64,000 nucleotides of DNA from Acuticoccus sp965213555 (GCF_965213555.1 NZ_OZ243890.1:3100001-3164000); one strand, 5' to 3'; positions 34,869 through 44,410 are shown, counted from the stretch's first letter. The notes: generated from the sequence alone by a model not told the origin. Numbers and translations are program-made.

Positions 34869-35770
34869 CCGACAGCGTCGCCGCCGCCCAGCCCACAGGG
34901 CGCATGCGCTTCGCGGCGGCGTTCGCGCGCCGCTCGCCCCAGGCGGTCGCCGGCCTCGTGATCCTGGCACTCCTCGTCGTCGGCGGGGTGTTCGCACCCG
35001 TCCTCGCGCTGCACGATCCCTACGACCTGTCCACGTTCTCCATCATCGACGCGCGGCTCGCGCCGGGCGAGGCGGGAGTGATGGGCTCGGTCCATCCCCT
35101 AGGGACGGACGACCAGGGCCGCGACCTGTGGAGCGCGATCCTCTACGGGCTGCGCATCAGCCTGTTCGTCGCGGCGGTCTCAGCGACCGCCGCGGGCGCG
35201 ATCGGCACGGCGGCGGGGCTCTTCGCCGGCTGGCGCGGGGGCTGGACGGACCGCATCCTGATGCGCATCGTGGACATCCAGCTCTCGGTGCCGGCGATCC
35301 TCGTCGCCCTGGTGCTGCTCGCGATCCTCGGCCGCGCGGTGGAGAACACGATCATCGCCCTCGTCACCGTCCAGTGGGTCTACTTCGCGCGCACGGTGCG
35401 GGCGTCCGTCCTGGTCGAGCGGCGCAAGGAGTACGTGGAGGCGAGCCGGCTGATGGGCTTCTCGGACCTTCGCATCCTCGCCAAGCACATCCTGCCCAAC
35501 TGCCTCGGCCCGCTGTCGGTGGTCGCCACCATCGAGTTCGCCCACGCGATCACGCTGGAGGCGACCCTCTCCTTCCTCGGCGTCGGCCTGCCCATCACCG
35601 AGCCGAGCCTCGGCCGGCTGGTGGCGAACGGCTTCCAGTACCTGCTCAACGGCGAATGGTGGATCTCCCTGTTGCCCGGCATCGCGCTCCTCCTCCTCAT
35701 CTTCTCGCTGAACCTCGTGGGCGACCGGCTGCGCGAGCTCGCCGACCCGCGCCGCGGAGGCCTCGCATGA
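34865..35770 (+). CDS. Peptide ABC transporter permease, DppC-like
   Basis: 301 residues. HPLGTDDQGRDLWSAILYGLR is the DppC hallmark after helix 1. The EAA loop is in YVEASRLMGFSDLRILAKHI, and EATLSFLGVGLPITEPSLG near the C terminus is also characteristic. It forms the membrane channel with the DppB-like protein. Start and stop overlap both neighbouring genes by four bases. Confidence 0.95.
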   Translation: MTDSVAAAQPTGRMRFAAAFARRSPQAVAGLVILALLVVGGVFAPVLALHDPYDLSTFSIIDARLAPGEAGVMGSVHPLGTDDQGRDLWSAILYGLRISLFVAAVSATAAGAIGTAAGLFAGWRGGWTDRILMRIVDIQLSVPAILVALVLLAILGRAVENTIIALVTVQWVYFARTVRASVLVERRKEYVEASRLMGFSDLRILAKHILPNCLGPLSVVATIEFAHAITLEATLSFLGVGLPITEPSLGRLVANGFQYLLNGEWWISLLPGIALLLLIFSLNLVGDRLRELADPRRGGLA

Positions 35771-36843
35771 TCCCCTCCGTCGCCGTCGAAGCCGATGCGC
35801 TGCGCGACGTGGCGCGCGAGGCGATGGCGCGCTGCGGCTCGCCGGCCGACGAGGCGGACGCCGTCGCCGACCACCTCGTCGAGGCGAACCTCAAGGGCCA
35901 CGACAGCCACGGCGTCGTCCGCCTGCCGCGCTACCGCACCATGGTGGAGACCGGCGCCCTCGCCGTCGGCGCGACGCTCACGGTGGTCGCCGACACCGGC
36001 CCGCTGCTGCAGCTCGACGCCAACCGCGGCATGGGGCAGTGGCTCGCCCGGCAGGCGACGGACCGCGCCATCGCCCGCGCGCACGAGCACGGCGTCGCGG
36101 TGTTGGCGCTGCGCCGCGCCGGGCACGTCGGCCGCCTCGGTGCCTACGCCGAGCAGGCGTGCGCGGCCGGCCTCGTCAGCATCCACTTCGTCAACGTCGC
36201 CGGCTCCAAGCTCGTCGCCCCGTTCGGTGCTGCGGGGCGGATGACCTCCACGAACCCCATCGCGATCGGCGTGGTCCGCGCCGATGGCGAGCCGTTCATC
36301 CTCGACTTCGCGACCTCGATGATCGCGGAGGGCAAGGCGCTCGTCGCGGCGCAGGGTGGCACGACGCTGCCGGACGGTGCGCTGGTGGACGGGGCCGGCC
36401 AGCCGACGGCGGACCCCGCCGCGCTCTACGGACCGACGCTCGGCACCCCCGGACCCGACCCGCGCGGCGGGCCCGGCGCGCTCGCCGCCTTCGGCCTGCA
36501 CAAGGGGTCGGGCCTCGCGCTCGCCTGCGAGCTCCTCGGCGGCGCGCTCACCGGCAACGGCGCGAACGGGCCGGACGATCAGCCGTTCGGCAACGGCATG
36601 CTGTCCATCCTCGTCGACCCGCGCGCCCTCGACACCGCGGGCACGTTCGCCACCGACGCCGAGGCGTTCCTGGCGAGGGTCGAGGCGATGACGCCGGCCG
36701 CAGGCACCGCCACCGTGCTGACACCGGGCATGAAGGAGCGGGCGACCCGCGACGCGCGCATGGCGGACGGCATCCCGCTGCCGCATCCCCTGTGGGAGGC
36801 GCTGCGCCGCCTCGCCGAGGCGCCGCCGCTCGCCTCGGCCTAG
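35767..36843 (+). CDS. Ldh_2 (malate/L-lactate/ureidoglycolate) family dehydrogenase
   Basis: 358 residues of the NAD(P)-dependent Ldh_2 family, distinct from Rossmann dehydrogenases. The motif NLKGHDSHGVVRLPRY holds the conserved active-site histidine. GHVGRLGAYAEQA and MTSTNPIAIGV are further family blocks, and GLHKGSGLALACELLGGALTG lies near the C terminus. Members oxidise malate, sulfolactate, ureidoglycolate or similar 2-hydroxy acids. With the D-specific enzyme at the start of the operon it could handle the opposite stereoisomer. Last gene of the operon; it ends one base from the convergent GGT gene. Confidence 0.9.
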   Translation: MIPSVAVEADALRDVAREAMARCGSPADEADAVADHLVEANLKGHDSHGVVRLPRYRTMVETGALAVGATLTVVADTGPLLQLDANRGMGQWLARQATDRAIARAHEHGVAVLALRRAGHVGRLGAYAEQACAAGLVSIHFVNVAGSKLVAPFGAAGRMTSTNPIAIGVVRADGEPFILDFATSMIAEGKALVAAQGGTTLPDGALVDGAGQPTADPAALYGPTLGTPGPDPRGGPGALAAFGLHKGSGLALACELLGGALTGNGANGPDDQPFGNGMLSILVDPRALDTAGTFATDAEAFLARVEAMTPAAGTATVLTPGMKERATRDARMADGIPLPHPLWEALRRLAEAPPLASA

Positions 36844-36844
36844 G

Positions 36845-38479
36845 TCAGGCGGACAGCGCCATGCCGTCGCGCTGGGGGTCAGCGGCGCCCTTCAGGCGGC
36901 CGTCCTCGCGCCGCTCGATGGCGTGGACGCCGCCGAACGCGTAGGTGAGGTGCGAGCGCTTGACCTCGTAGCCGCGTGCCTCGAGCTCCCGCGTCACCGT
37001 GCGCGGGATGCGGTTCGACACGTCGATGACGTCCGACGTCACCGAGATGCGAGGGGCAATTACCGCCTCGAGCACGTCCATGCCAAAGTCGACGACGTTG
37101 GAGATCACCTGGAGGATCGCCGGCACGATGTGGGTGCCGCCCGGCGCGCCGAGCACCAAGCGAGGCTGGCCGGCGGACATCACGATGGTCGGAGCCATGG
37201 AGGCGAAGCGCGCCTTGCCCGGCGCGATGGACTGCGCGCGGCCCGGCCGCGGGTCGAAGCCCGCCATGCAGCCGTTGTACATGAAGCCGAGCCCTTGGGT
37301 GATGACGCCCGAGGGGTGCCCCAGCGAGTGCGTCAGGCTCGCAGCGAGCCCGCTCGCGTCGATCACCGACACGTGCGTCGTGCCGGCGTCGCGCATGGCG
37401 AGGCGCTCCACGTGGAGCTTCTCGCCCGCGCGGATGCCCGCCGCCGTCCGATCCGCCGCCTCGTTCGACATGAGGCGATCCAGCGGCACGTCCACGAACC
37501 GCGGGTCGCCGACGGACGCATCCTTGTCGATGGTCGCGCGCTTCATCGCCTCGGCGAGGATCGCGAGGTGGTCCGGTCCGTTATGCTCCAGCGCTGAAAG
37601 GTCGAAGCGCTCAAGGACCGTCAGCATCAGCGCGATCAGCGGCCCGCCGCCCGGCGGCCGGTTCGTGAGGACGCGGTGGCCGCGGTATGTGACCTCGAGG
37701 GGCGCGGCGAGGTCCGTCGCATAGTCGACGAGGTCGTTGGCAGTCATCAGCGCGTCGTTCGCCGCCATGTCGGCCGCGATCTCCCTCGCGACGTCGCCGG
37801 AGTAGAACGTCGCCGCACCTTCGTGGCTGATGCGCTCCAGCGTCCGCGCAAGGTCTTCGTTGCGGATCATCGTTCCCGGCCGCTTGTAGCTGCCGTCGTC
37901 GGAGAGGTAGAGTCGCCGCGCCGGCTCGGTGACGGACAGCTTCTCGCCGTAGTTCATCCGGCCGTAGGAGCGCTCGTCCTGGGTCCACACGGTGTGGACG
38001 TGCGGGCGCACCATCCATCCCTCGCGGGCGTGCTCGACGGCGGGCGCGATGAGCTCCGACCAAGGGAGGGCGCCCCACCGCGCGTGCGCGTCGGCGAACA
38101 TCTTCAGCGAGCCCGGCGTCGCGATGGATTGGTAGCCCGCCTCGTTGACGTTGCCGTCGAGGACGAAGCCGAAGCCATCGCGCGTCTCGCCGACCACCCG
38201 GTCCGCCCAAATGTCAGCCGTCGCGGCGGCCGGCGCGCGGGCGTGCGCCTCCAGCGACACGGGGGCATCGTCGGGACCCACGAGGGTGAGGCAGCCGAAG
38301 CCGGCGATGCCCGCCATCAGCGGATCGACCACGCCCTGCACGAAGGCGGCGGCGAGCGCGGCATCGACGGCCGAGCCGCCGGCCTTCAGCGCGAGCCAGC
38401 CGGCCTCGGTCGCCTCCGGCTGGGCGGCCACGACCATGGCGCCGGTCATCGGATCCCTGCGCGAGGCGGCGTGAAGCAT
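36845..38479 (-). CDS. Gamma-glutamyltransferase family protein, no signal peptide
   Basis: 544 residues of the Ntn-hydrolase GGT family. The autocatalytic cleavage site and nucleophile threonine are in DAGTTHVSVIDASG. PPGGGPLIALMLTVLE and PRLVLGAPGGTHIVPAILQV are further conserved segments. The N terminus (MLHAASRRDPMTGAMVVAAQ) shows no signal peptide, so it is probably cytoplasmic, like YwrD-type members. It may hydrolyse gamma-glutamyl compounds or act as a related acylase. Convergent with the peptide operon and divergent from the formamidase gene. Confidence 0.9.
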   Translation of the reverse strand: MLHAASRRDPMTGAMVVAAQPEATEAGWLALKAGGSAVDAALAAAFVQGVVDPLMAGIAGFGCLTLVGPDDAPVSLEAHARAPAAATADIWADRVVGETRDGFGFVLDGNVNEAGYQSIATPGSLKMFADAHARWGALPWSELIAPAVEHAREGWMVRPHVHTVWTQDERSYGRMNYGEKLSVTEPARRLYLSDDGSYKRPGTMIRNEDLARTLERISHEGAATFYSGDVAREIAADMAANDALMTANDLVDYATDLAAPLEVTYRGHRVLTNRPPGGGPLIALMLTVLERFDLSALEHNGPDHLAILAEAMKRATIDKDASVGDPRFVDVPLDRLMSNEAADRTAAGIRAGEKLHVERLAMRDAGTTHVSVIDASGLAASLTHSLGHPSGVITQGLGFMYNGCMAGFDPRPGRAQSIAPGKARFASMAPTIVMSAGQPRLVLGAPGGTHIVPAILQVISNVVDFGMDVLEAVIAPRISVTSDVIDVSNRIPRTVTRELEARGYEVKRSHLTYAFGGVHAIERREDGRLKGAADPQRDGMALSA

Positions 38480-38596
38480 GAGCCTGTCATGCCGGCACGC
38501 TAGGGTGGCGGCGTGTCGCGTGTCAAAGCGCAACGTGGCGGATGTTGCTCGCCGAGCACGCGCCTTGCATCCTCTCCGGCGGACCCGGAGACGCAC

Positions 38597-39529
38597 ATGA
38601 GCACGCACCATACCCTCGACGCCTCGCCGCAGACGGTGCACTGGGGTCACTTCGACGCCACGCTGGAGCCGTGCCTCGCCGTCCGGTCCGGCGACCGCGT
38701 GACGATGACGACGGTGTCGGGCAACCTGTCCCAGACGCCCGGACGTGAGCGGCTGCTGCCGGCCCACGCGGCGGTGCTTGATGCGGTCAAGCCGGAGGTC
38801 GGCCCGCACATCATGACGGGGCCCGTCGCGGTGGAGGGCGCCGAGCCGGGCGACCTCCTCGAGGTGCGCATCGAAGACATCACGCTGCCATGCGACTGGG
38901 GCTTCAACGTCGTCATGCCCCTGCGCGGGACGCTGCCGGAGGACTTCCCCGAGGGTCAGCTCATCATCGTCGAGCTCGACCGTGCGGCGGGGCTCGGCAC
39001 GCTGCCGTTCGGCATGACGGTGCCCCTCGCGCCGTTCTTCGGCGTGATGGGCGTCGCGCCGCCGCCGGGCTGGGGTCGTGTCGGCTCCATCGAGCCGCGC
39101 GACTTCGGCGGCAACATGGACCTCAAGGAGCTCGTCGCCGGCACCACGCTCTACCTGCCGGTGTTCGTGCCAGGCGCGCTGTTCTCCGTCGGCGACGGGC
39201 ACGGCGCGCAGGGCGACGGCGAGGTGTGCCTCAGCGCCATCGAGACCTGCCTCACGGGCACGTTCACGCTGATCCTGCACAAGGCGGCGGGCGTCAGGTT
39301 CCCGCGCGCCGAGACGCCGACGCATTGGATCACGATGGGGTTCAACGAGGACCTCGACGACGCGGCAAAGCAGGCGCTGCGCGAGATGATCGCGCTGCTC
39401 GGCGAGCTGAAGGGGCTCGCGCCCATGGACGCCTACGTCCTGTGCAGCCTCGCCGCTGACCTCCGCGTCACCCAGCTCGTGGACGGCAACAAGGGCATCC
39501 ACGCCATGCTGCCCAAGGCGCTGCTCTGA
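38597..39529 (+). CDS. Acetamidase/formamidase family protein
   Basis: 310 residues of the FmdA/AmdA family. GPVAVEGAEPGDLLEVRIEDI, GVMGVAPPPGWG, FGGNMDLKELVAGTTLYLPV and the acid and histidine-rich GDGHGAQGDGEV (metal site) are all typical. Members hydrolyse formamide, acetamide or related short amides to ammonia and acid. The ATG is the start of the conserved part. It stands alone between the GGT gene (divergent) and the acyl-CoA ligase gene (convergent). It fits a nitrogen-scavenging theme in this half of the window. Confidence 0.9.
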   Translation: MSTHHTLDASPQTVHWGHFDATLEPCLAVRSGDRVTMTTVSGNLSQTPGRERLLPAHAAVLDAVKPEVGPHIMTGPVAVEGAEPGDLLEVRIEDITLPCDWGFNVVMPLRGTLPEDFPEGQLIIVELDRAAGLGTLPFGMTVPLAPFFGVMGVAPPPGWGRVGSIEPRDFGGNMDLKELVAGTTLYLPVFVPGALFSVGDGHGAQGDGEVCLSAIETCLTGTFTLILHKAAGVRFPRAETPTHWITMGFNEDLDDAAKQALREMIALLGELKGLAPMDAYVLCSLAADLRVTQLVDGNKGIHAMLPKALL

Positions 39530-39538
39530 TCAGCGGCG

Positions 39539-41368
39539 CTACGCCGCCTCGCGCTCGCGGCCGTAGAGCGCCTCAATCGCGTTCGCATACTTCTTGTAGA
39601 TGTTGGCGCGGCGCACCTTCATGGTCGCCGTGACCTCGTCGTCGTCGTGGTCGAGCTCCTTGGTGAGGAGGTGGAAGCGGCGGATGTTGGCGACCGGCGG
39701 CAGCGCTGCGTTCGCCCGCGCCACCTCGGCCTCGACGAGCTCGCGGACCGCCGGGTGCTCGGCGAGGTTGCGGAAGTTGGTGTAGGCGATGCCGCGCTCC
39801 TCGGCCCACTGGGCGACGGTCTCGAAGTCGATCTGCACCAGCGCGGCGACGTAGCGCCGCTTCTCGGCGACGACGACGCACTCCTTGATGTAGGGGCTCG
39901 ACTTGGCGCCGTTCTCGATCTCCGACGGCGACAGGTTCTTGCCGCCGGCGGTGATCATGATGTCCTTCAGCCGGTCGACGATGGCGTACTGCCCGTCGCG
40001 CATCGCGACGACGTCGCCGGTGTGGAGCCAGCCTTCGCGGATCGCCTCGTTCGTGGCCGCCTCGTTCTTGTAGTACCCCTCGAACACGAGGTCGCCGCGC
40101 ATCAGGAGCTCGCCCAGCTCACCGATCCGCGCCTCGGCATTGACGACGACGCCGCCGACCGCGCCAGGCACGAGGTGGGACAGCCGCTGGCCGAGCGCGA
40201 CGCCGCTCGTCTCGGTGGCGCCGTACACCTCGACGAGCGGCACGCCAAGGGTGCGGAAGTAGCGCACGATGAGCGGCGAGATGGGCGCGGCGCCGGTCAT
40301 CGCGATGCGCGTGCGGGTCAGCCCTATGGCGTTGAGCAGCGGGCGGAACACCACCGCCGACCACAGCGCGAAGGTCAGCCGCTGGCGCAGCGTCCGCTCT
40401 CGCCGCGGCACGGTGGCGAACGGCCCGCAGGCAGCGAGCGCCCGGTCGTAGAGCGCCTTGCGCACGCCGCCGGCCTCGGTCATGCGCACGTGAATCGCGC
40501 TGTGCAGCTTCTCCCAGATCCGCGGCACGCCGAGGAACATCGTCGGCGCGACCTCCCTCAGGTCCTCCTGCACGGTGCGCATGGACTCACCGAAGTTGAC
40601 CGTGCTGCCGAGGGTTATGGGCACCATCGTCGTCGCGAACTGCTCGGCGACGTGGCACAGCGGCAGGTAGGACAGGTGCGTGTCGCGCGGGGTGAGGCCG
40701 AGGAGCTCCACCGCCGCGATCGCCTGGGCGCGGATGTTGCGATAGCTGATCATCGCGCCCTTGGACTTTCCGGTGGAGCCGGATGTGTAGATCATCAGCG
40801 CGATGTCGGAGAGGGATTGGCGCTCGAGGACGGCGTCAACCATGCCCGGCTCACCCGCCCGGTGCTCGCGCCCGGCAGCCTCGAGGTCGCGGAACGCGGT
40901 GACGGCGCCGGGGCCGTAGCCACGCATCCCCTTCGTCTCGATGACCACGATGTGCTTGAGGCGAGGCAGGGAGGCGCGCACCGCGAGCACCTTGTCCACC
41001 TGCTCCTGGTCCTCACAGACGACGACCTCGGCGTCGGAGTGCTCCAGGACGTAGCCGACCTCCGGCGCCGGGCTCGTCGGGTAGACACCGATGGTGATGG
41101 CGCCGGCCATCCCCGCGCCGAGCTGGGTCAGCACCCACTCGATGCGGTTCTCCGACAGGACGGCGACGTGGCCGCCGGGCTCGACGCCGAGCGCCCGCAG
41201 GCCGTGCGCCACGACGCTGGCACGCTCGGCGTAACCCGCCCAGGTCGTCGGCTGCCAGATGCCGAACTCCTTCTGGCGGATCGCGGTGCGCCGCGGGCGC
41301 GTCCTCGCCTGGTGGACGAGCATCTGCGGCAGCGTCAGCTCGGGCAGGTCCGGTGTGCGCGGTGCCAT
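39539..41368 (-). CDS. AMP-dependent long-chain acyl-CoA synthetase
   Basis: 609 residues of the ANL superfamily. The phosphate-binding loop is LMIYTSGSTGKSKGAMISYR, the adenine motif is LVEVYGATETSGV, and the hinge region follows GWLHTGDVVAMRDG with DRLKDIMITAGGKNLSP, whose lysine is in the usual place. It resembles FadD15-type long-chain ligases. It is the last gene of the liv-type set, 10 bp after livF. This link is common in alphaproteobacteria and hints that the imported compound is a carboxylic acid activated to its CoA thioester. Confidence 0.93.
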   Translation of the reverse strand: MAPRTPDLPELTLPQMLVHQARTRPRRTAIRQKEFGIWQPTTWAGYAERASVVAHGLRALGVEPGGHVAVLSENRIEWVLTQLGAGMAGAITIGVYPTSPAPEVGYVLEHSDAEVVVCEDQEQVDKVLAVRASLPRLKHIVVIETKGMRGYGPGAVTAFRDLEAAGREHRAGEPGMVDAVLERQSLSDIALMIYTSGSTGKSKGAMISYRNIRAQAIAAVELLGLTPRDTHLSYLPLCHVAEQFATTMVPITLGSTVNFGESMRTVQEDLREVAPTMFLGVPRIWEKLHSAIHVRMTEAGGVRKALYDRALAACGPFATVPRRERTLRQRLTFALWSAVVFRPLLNAIGLTRTRIAMTGAAPISPLIVRYFRTLGVPLVEVYGATETSGVALGQRLSHLVPGAVGGVVVNAEARIGELGELLMRGDLVFEGYYKNEAATNEAIREGWLHTGDVVAMRDGQYAIVDRLKDIMITAGGKNLSPSEIENGAKSSPYIKECVVVAEKRRYVAALVQIDFETVAQWAEERGIAYTNFRNLAEHPAVRELVEAEVARANAALPPVANIRRFHLLTKELDHDDDEVTATMKVRRANIYKKYANAIEALYGREREAA

Positions 41369-41378
41369 GGTTCCCCCC

Positions 41379-42191
41379 TCAGGACAGCCAGCGCTTGCGG
41401 CGCTTGTAGTGCTTCACGTCGCGGTAGCTGCGCGCCCCGTCCGGACCGCCGTGCCCAAGGTAGAACTCGCGCACGTCGTGGTCGCGGGCGAGGCGCTCGA
41501 CGGGCCCGTCGATCTGGATCTTGCCGTTCTCCATGATGTAGCCGGTGTGCGCCACCGCGAAGGCGACGGCGGCGTTCTGCTCCACGAGGAGCATGGCGGT
41601 GCCCGTCTGCCGGTTGATCCGCGCGATGATGGTGAAGATCTCCTCCACCAGCTTGGGCGAGAGGCCGAGCGAGGGCTCGTCGAGGAGCATCAGCGAGGGC
41701 TCGGCGATCAGCGCGCGGCCGATGGCGAGCATCTGCTGCTCCCCGCCGGAGAGGTATCCGGCGCGTGCGCCCCGCCGCTCGTGGAGGCGCGGGAAGTACT
41801 CGTAGACGAAGTCGTACGGCGCGCTCCTGCTGGGTCGGCCGGACAGCGCGTAGGTCGCCGCCGTGAGGTTCTCCTCCACCGTCAGGTCCTCGAAGACGCG
41901 GCGGCCCTCCATGACGTGGGCGAGGCCGCGCCGCACCAGCCCATGCGGCGTCGCGCGCGCCGTGTCCGCCCCGTCGAAGACGATGCGCCCGGCGGTGTGC
42001 GCGCCGTTCTCCAGGGGCAGGAGGCGGGAGATCGCCTTCAGCGTCGTCGACTTGCCCGCGCCGTTCGACCCCAGCAAGGTTACCACCTTGCCGCGCGGCA
42101 CCCTGATCGAGAGGCCGCGCAGCACCTGGATGGTGTGGTTGTAGACGACCTCGATGTTCTCGACCTCGAGGATCGCCTCGTCCGCGCTCAT
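41379..42191 (-). CDS. livF: Branched-chain amino acid-type ABC transporter ATP-binding protein
   Basis: 270 residues, single ATPase domain. Walker A is GSNGAGKSTT, the signature is LSGGEQQMLAIGRAL and Walker B is LMLLDEPSLGLSP, with the LivF-typical VEQNAAVAFAVAHTGYIMENG. A C-terminal tail of about 30 residues beyond LivF (ARSYRDVKHYKRRKRWLS) is typical of the versions found next to acyl-CoA ligases. It pairs with LivG. Its ATG overlaps the binding-protein stop. Confidence 0.94.
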   Translation of the reverse strand: MSADEAILEVENIEVVYNHTIQVLRGLSIRVPRGKVVTLLGSNGAGKSTTLKAISRLLPLENGAHTAGRIVFDGADTARATPHGLVRRGLAHVMEGRRVFEDLTVEENLTAATYALSGRPSRSAPYDFVYEYFPRLHERRGARAGYLSGGEQQMLAIGRALIAEPSLMLLDEPSLGLSPKLVEEIFTIIARINRQTGTAMLLVEQNAAVAFAVAHTGYIMENGKIQIDGPVERLARDHDVREFYLGHGGPDGARSYRDVKHYKRRKRWLS

Positions 42192-43351
42192 TCGTCGAGC
42201 ATGATCCAGTCCGACACCGGCTCCATCTGCCCCGCAGCGGCGTCGTACTCATAGATCCGGCCGACCGGCACCGAGTTGCCGGGGACGGCGATGGGCACGC
42301 CGATGACGCCGCCGGTGTCGAACTCCTCGATCGTGTTGAGCGCGGTCTTCAGCGTCTCGCCGGTGAGCTCGTCGCCCGCCTCGAGCGCGCGCTTGGCCGC
42401 CTCGACGAGGAGCATGGCGGATACGAAGCCCTGCATGTAGCCGGTCGACTGGTACTCCGGCCGCATCTGCCGGATGCGGTCCATCATCGGCGCGTCCCCC
42501 TCCTCGTCGTAGTAGTACCGGTATGGCATCACGCCGAGGAAGCCGTCCGCCGCCTCGCCGACGCTCTGCCAGAGCGAGGCGTCCATCGACCAGAACGTGC
42601 CCATGAAGCGCGTCTCGAGCCCGAGCTCGCGGGCCTGGCTGATGAACTCCGGCAGCGGTGCGAGGACGTAGCCGTGGAAGATCGTGTAGTCCGGCCGCGC
42701 CCGGCGCAGCTTCAGGACCTCGGTCGACACGTCCACCGAGCCGGGCGGCGTGATGATCTCCTCGGCGATCTCCAGCCCCAGCTCGTCGGCGGTGGCGCGC
42801 GCCTCCTCGATGGGGTCGCGGCCGAACTCGGTGTCGGAGTAGACCATGACGAGGCGTGCGCCCGGCGTCTCGTCGGCGATGTACTCCATCAGGATCTCGA
42901 CCATCTCGCTGTAGTCCGGCCCGGCCATGAACGTGTACGGGTAGGCCTCGGGGTCGTTCAGCTCGGTGGCGAAGGACGCGCCGCCCATGATCATCGAACC
43001 GCGGCGCGCGAGGTCGGGCGCGATGGTCTTCGCGAAGCCCGTGGAGTCGCCGTAGTACAGGTGGATGTCGTCCTGGCTCGTCAGCTTGTTGAACACGGCG
43101 ACGGACTGGTTCACTTGGTAGCCGGTGTCCTCGTAGGCGAGGCGGACCTGCCGCCCGTCGATCCCGCCCTCCTCGTTCACGATCGTCACGTAGTCCTGCA
43201 TGCCCTTCTCGACGGCCTCGCCGGCGAAGGCGAACACGCCGGTGAGCGGCAGCGACGCGCCGATGACGATCTCGCCTTCCTGGGCCGCTGCGCCTCCCGC
43301 CATGCCAAGCGTGGCGGTGAGCGCCAGCAAGCTCGTTCTCAAGGTCTTCAT
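42188..43351 (-). CDS. Branched-chain amino acid-type ABC transporter substrate-binding protein
   Basis: 387 residues with a signal peptide (MKTLRTSLLALTATLGMAGG, cleaved near AAAQ). The Peripla_BP_6 fold is shown by VIGASLPLTGVFAFAGEAVE, VNEEGGIDGRQVRLAYEDTG and a DTEFGRDPIEEAR segment. GGAGGGA precedes the ATG. It sits between livM and livF and not at the head of the cluster. The ligase partner suggests an aromatic or fatty carboxylate ligand instead of an amino acid; not determinable here. Confidence 0.93.
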   Translation of the reverse strand: MKTLRTSLLALTATLGMAGGAAAQEGEIVIGASLPLTGVFAFAGEAVEKGMQDYVTIVNEEGGIDGRQVRLAYEDTGYQVNQSVAVFNKLTSQDDIHLYYGDSTGFAKTIAPDLARRGSMIMGGASFATELNDPEAYPYTFMAGPDYSEMVEILMEYIADETPGARLVMVYSDTEFGRDPIEEARATADELGLEIAEEIITPPGSVDVSTEVLKLRRARPDYTIFHGYVLAPLPEFISQARELGLETRFMGTFWSMDASLWQSVGEAADGFLGVMPYRYYYDEEGDAPMMDRIRQMRPEYQSTGYMQGFVSAMLLVEAAKRALEAGDELTGETLKTALNTIEEFDTGGVIGVPIAVPGNSVPVGRIYEYDAAAGQMEPVSDWIMLDE

Positions 43352-43365
43352 GGGTTCCCTCCAGG

Positions 43366-44409
43366 TCATGTCTTGAAGGGCCAGAGCTGCCACGAGCGCC
43401 TGACCCTGTGGATGATCTCCGCCAGTCCCCGGGGCTCGAAGACCAGGAAGAGCACGATGAGCGCGCCGAACACGATGGTGCGCACGGGCGACAGCGCCGA
43501 GGCGGCGTTCGGCCAGATCGGCGACAGCGCGTCGAACACGAAGCGCAGGAGCTCCGGCGTCAACGTCATGAAGATCGCGCCGAGGATGCCGCCGAGGATG
43601 GTGCCGATCCCGCCGACGATGATCGCGGCAAGCAGGAACACCGACATGAGGAACGGGAACGTGTCGGGCGTCACGACGCGGAAGACGTAGGCCCAGAGCC
43701 CGCCGGCCACGCCGGCGTAGAACGAGGCGATGGCGAAGCTCATCAGCTTGTAGCGCATGAGCGGAATGCCGAGGACCTCGGCCGAAATGTCGCGGTCGCG
43801 GATGGCGATGAAGGCGCGGCCGATGCGCGTGCGGAAGAGGTTCGCCGCGCCGAGCACCAGGAGCACGGTGACGGGGACGATGAGGTAGTACAACGCGAAG
43901 TACGTGGTGAGCTCGACGCCGAGCACCGAGGCGGGCGCGACGGAGAGGCCGGTGTTGCCGTTCGTCACGCTTTCCCAATGCACGAACACGAAGTGGAGGA
44001 TGAACGAGGCCGCGATGGTGGCGATGGCGAGGTAGAGCCCCTTCACGCGCAACGACGGGATGCCGAACACCACGCCCACCGCGGCGGCGACGAGCCCGCC
44101 GGCCACGAGGGCGAGGAGGGACGGGACGGCGGTCTCCTGCTCCAGCCACGCCACGGTGTAGGCGCCCACCGCCATGAACGCCGCCTGGCCGAGGCTGACG
44201 AGCCCGGTGTAGCCGGTGAGGATGTTGAGCCCCGTCGCGGAGGCGACGTTGATCGCCGCGAGGCACGCGAGGTAGAGCCAGTAGTCGTCGAGCCCGAAGG
44301 GGGCGAGGGCGAGCGCGGCGAGGAATGCGATGACCCATAGCCTGTGCGGGCGCGTGGTGAACAGCGCCTCGTCGGCCCGGTAGCTCTCCTTCGCGGTGCC
44401 GATCAGCAC
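43366..44409 (-). CDS. livM: Branched-chain amino acid-type ABC transporter permease
   Basis: 347 residues from a GTG start. About nine helices are visible, with the LivM block GLNILTGYTGLVSLGQAAFMAVG. Conserved loop segments are FRTRIGRAFIAIRDRDISAEVLG and AIIVGGIGTILGGILGAIF near the C terminus. Forms the inner-membrane channel with LivH, whose stop lies 1 bp before this start. Confidence 0.94.
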   Translation of the reverse strand: MLIGTAKESYRADEALFTTRPHRLWVIAFLAALALAPFGLDDYWLYLACLAAINVASATGLNILTGYTGLVSLGQAAFMAVGAYTVAWLEQETAVPSLLALVAGGLVAAAVGVVFGIPSLRVKGLYLAIATIAASFILHFVFVHWESVTNGNTGLSVAPASVLGVELTTYFALYYLIVPVTVLLVLGAANLFRTRIGRAFIAIRDRDISAEVLGIPLMRYKLMSFAIASFYAGVAGGLWAYVFRVVTPDTFPFLMSVFLLAAIIVGGIGTILGGILGAIFMTLTPELLRFVFDALSPIWPNAASALSPVRTIVFGALIVLFLVFEPRGLAEIIHRVRRSWQLWPFKT

Positions 44410-44410
44410 G

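Noticed and set aside
32061..34997. A 978-codon minus-strand open frame across the peptide-binding protein and permease genes
   Set aside because: Low-complexity shadow of strongly supported plus-strand genes; no motif or ribosome site.
36845..39502. Extension of the GGT frame upstream to 39502 as an 885-residue protein
   Set aside because: The part beyond 38479 is antisense to the formamidase gene and has no GGT or other domain. The family begins at MLHAASRRDP.
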